From an uncultured Oscillospiraceae bacterium (GTDB lineage: Bacteria; Bacillota; Clostridia; Oscillospirales; Oscillospiraceae): a DNA stretch of 5,461 nucleotides. The position numbers and the translations under genes are program-made. Within the stretch, counting starts at the first letter, position 1, and each line of letters starts with the position of its first letter. Of this stretch, positions 4,040 to 5,461 are shown piece by piece. The DNA lies in contig CAJUCB010000089.1 of assembly GCA_910584805.1 (NCBI GenBank), forward strand, positions 1-5,461, given 5' to 3'. Below the pieces are notes generated by a model. The model searched no databases. It was not told where the DNA came from and saw nothing but the letters and a program-made list of their open reading frames with translations.

Positions 4040-5290
4040 TCAATCCCAGCGCAGGAGGATGGCCATGTGGGCTAGGGAGGAGCTTTCGTTTTGGAATAGC
4101 TCGTCCTGGAAGCCGTTGAAGCGTTCCCTGCTGTGAAGGGTAGCACGGCTGGACATGACAATGTAGTGAAATAATTGCTCCTTGGTGGCCTCCTCCCCAC
4201 ACCCCAGTACAGAGACAAAGTGGTAAAAACTATACAGGTTGCATAGCGCAACATAGCTCTTCCACAAATCCTCTTTACCAGTTAGTTGCGGAAAATCCAG
4301 ATACAACGCCAATGCCACCATTAGGTTTTCAAAGAAATATTCTCGGTCTACAAATGCCGCTTGGAAACGCTCTAACGCCTTTTCATAGGCTTCGGGAGAA
4401 TATTGGGTGGTAAGCTTCGGGCTTTGTCCTGCAGCTTCGTCCTCCAACGTAGCAAAGGTAATTGACTGCCTCACACCCAATGCCTCCTGTACGGCAGCAG
4501 GCCAATTTTCAGCTGTTTTCCCGATGGCTTGCAGCGTCTTCAAGTTCTGCATCAGGTACATATTCCGATTTCCGGGAATCTGCATCATCTCCGCTCTGGC
4601 AGAACGCGCCGCCTGCCCCTGCCATGTGTCCGGGTCAAAACTCTTCCAGTCTTCCCTTTGTAGTTTTTGCAGCTCCATACCCAAATAAAGAAGCCGTTCG
4701 GTCAAGGGCAGGGTGCGGTCTTGCAAAATGTCGATGCAGCGGGCCCGGATTGGCTCAAAAAAGACATTCAAGCTCTTGCCGGGGACGGTATGCGTGTTAC
4801 GATATTCTGCTTTGGAAAGCGGGTCTTCCACAAACTCCACCCCATCCGGCAAATCCCAGAGCTGTTGGAGAACCCCCTCACAGGAGAGGGAAAGGGTATA
4901 TTCTTTGGCAACCGGGCTATAGTTGATTTTCCTTGGATAGCTGGTGCAGACGGTGGGAAGGGCCTCGTGGCCGCAGGCCATCTGGATGGCACACAGCCCG
5001 TTAGGTTCCAAAAAGGGACAGCGCCGGTTGTTGGCGTCCAGATCAAACTTACCGTAAAATGCACCCTTATGGTTGCCGCTTCGTTCCCGGCGTACACCTT
5101 GATCCAGCCGTGCCTTTAGTTCGTCTGGTGCGTCCAGACGACGCAGGCGCAGATAATCTTTTTTGTCAAAAGTGATCCGCCAGTTTATGCAGCAGGTATC
5201 CCGGCAGTCCTGGGCCAAGCAGTAGAAGTTTTGATAAAAGTTTGGGATCAGTTTAGAGTGGATGGGGAGCTTGATTCTTTCTTCATCCAT
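4040..5290 (-). CDS. fliB: Flagellin lysine N-methylase FliB
   Basis: A 416-residue protein that by family transfers methyl groups from S-adenosylmethionine to lysine side chains of flagellin in the cytoplasm, before export. I chose the ATG at 5288-5290 because GAGG (5301-5304) lies ten bases upstream; the earlier in-frame ATG at 5306-5308 has no ribosome binding site and abuts the flagellin terminator. The N-terminal cysteine-rich region is typical: FYCLAQDCRDTCCINW gives Cys24, Cys29, Cys33 and Cys34. Then CPFLEPNGLCAIQ (Cys91, Cys100), Cys106, a CTSYPRKIN motif (Cys115) and LSLSCEG (Cys137). These could hold an iron-sulphur cluster, as in the related YkgJ-type CxxxxCxxxCC motif. The C-terminal part is helical and less conserved. 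The length fits the family. Its position directly downstream of flagellin supports the call strongly. No frameshift or missing motif is seen. Confidence 0.93.
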   Translation of the reverse strand: MDEERIKLPIHSKLIPNFYQNFYCLAQDCRDTCCINWRITFDKKDYLRLRRLDAPDELKARLDQGVRRERSGNHKGAFYGKFDLDANNRRCPFLEPNGLCAIQMACGHEALPTVCTSYPRKINYSPVAKEYTLSLSCEGVLQQLWDLPDGVEFVEDPLSKAEYRNTHTVPGKSLNVFFEPIRARCIDILQDRTLPLTERLLYLGMELQKLQREDWKSFDPDTWQGQAARSARAEMMQIPGNRNMYLMQNLKTLQAIGKTAENWPAAVQEALGVRQSITFATLEDEAAGQSPKLTTQYSPEAYEKALERFQAAFVDREYFFENLMVALALYLDFPQLTGKEDLWKSYVALCNLYSFYHFVSVLGCGEEATKEQLFHYIVMSSRATLHSRERFNGFQDELFQNESSSLAHMAILLRWD

Positions 5291-5310
5291 ATTGTTGTAA
5301 CCTCTCATAT

Positions 5311-5339
5311 AAAACGGGGGCGGGCCAAAGCCCGCCCCC
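5311..5339 (-). terminator. Terminator hairpin between flagellin and fliB
   Basis: A perfect 10-bp GC-only stem (5316-5325 with 5330-5339, four-base loop) is followed on the minus strand by GTTTTAT. It lies 48 bases after the flagellin stop. I see no good promoter between it and fliB, so fliB is probably expressed by readthrough, which would give far less methylase than flagellin. Confidence 0.82.
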
Positions 5340-5387
5340 TGTTGTTGGGTCTATGCGATTCGTTCCAAAAACAACGATGTGCAAAAA

Positions 5388-5461
5388 TTACTGCAAGAGC
5401 TGCAGGACGCCCTGAGGCACCTGGTTGGCCTGGGCCAGCATGGCCTGGGCGGACTGCACCA
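5388..5461 (-). CDS. fliC: Flagellin, C-terminal end only
   Basis: Only the last 23 residues are in the window. They read QSAQAMLAQANQVPQGVLQL and then LQ before a TAA stop. This is the highly conserved end of the D0 domain of bacterial flagellins (AMLAQANQxPQxVLxLL), which forms the coiled-coil core of the filament and is needed for export and polymerisation. The gene continues past the right edge. FliB lies directly downstream on the same strand, so this flagellin is the likely methylation substrate. Despite the short stretch, the motif is distinctive. Confidence 0.92.
   Translation of the reverse strand, partial: VQSAQAMLAQANQVPQGVLQLLQ

Noticed and set aside
1..5461. CRISPR array, insertion sequence or toxin-antitoxin system
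   Set aside because: I saw no spaced direct repeats, transposase motifs, terminal inverted repeats with target duplications, or paired small toxin/antitoxin genes.

Overview
The window looks like chromosomal DNA of a flagellated, anaerobic gut-type Firmicute (class Clostridia, probably an Oscillospiraceae-like lineage). The grounds are a fairly GC-rich base composition, strong AGGAGG-type ribosome binding sites, sigma-A promoters, GC-rich hairpin terminators, a flagellin/FliB pair and a metal operon of a kind I associate with gut Clostridia. The lineage is inference; no marker gene here fixes it. Apart from one tRNA gene and some gene remnants, everything is encoded on the minus strand.

Region 1 (1-1937, minus strand) is a metal-homeostasis operon. 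It reads promoter (1909-1937), leader with dyads and hairpins, a DtxR/MntR-like regulator (1442-1744), a small DUF6110-like protein (1140-1412), an intercistronic hairpin, and a P1B-type heavy-metal ATPase (1-1084) that runs off the left edge. The regulator keeps its winged-helix DNA-binding part but loses the metal-binding/dimerisation domain, and ends in a short hydrophobic tail. Two copies of GTTAG-N6-CTAAC and a half-site lie at and below the promoter and are the likely operators.

Region 2 (1912-3024) is a gene graveyard. A LysR-type regulator is cut after its DNA-binding domain, and the metal-operon promoter lies in its 3' end. Its own promoter and an adjoining dyad look intact. On the plus strand follow frameshifted, internally deleted remains of a second LysR-type regulator and a flavodoxin fragment, separated by a long perfect hairpin.

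Region 3 (3088-3269, plus strand) is a complete tRNA-Gln(CTG) unit with a near-consensus promoter, a leader hairpin, encoded CCA and a strong terminator.

Region 4 (3328-3996, minus strand) is a single-gene unit for a four-helix membrane protein of unknown function. Its best start is a CTG codon behind a strong Shine-Dalgarno sequence.

Region 5 (4040-5461, minus strand) is a flagellar locus: the C-terminus of flagellin, a GC-rich terminator hairpin, then fliB for flagellin lysine N-methylase, so the modifier sits directly downstream of its substrate.

The most notable points are the truncated DtxR-like regulator with a hydrophobic tail, its operator architecture inside a dead LysR gene, and the CTG-initiated membrane protein.
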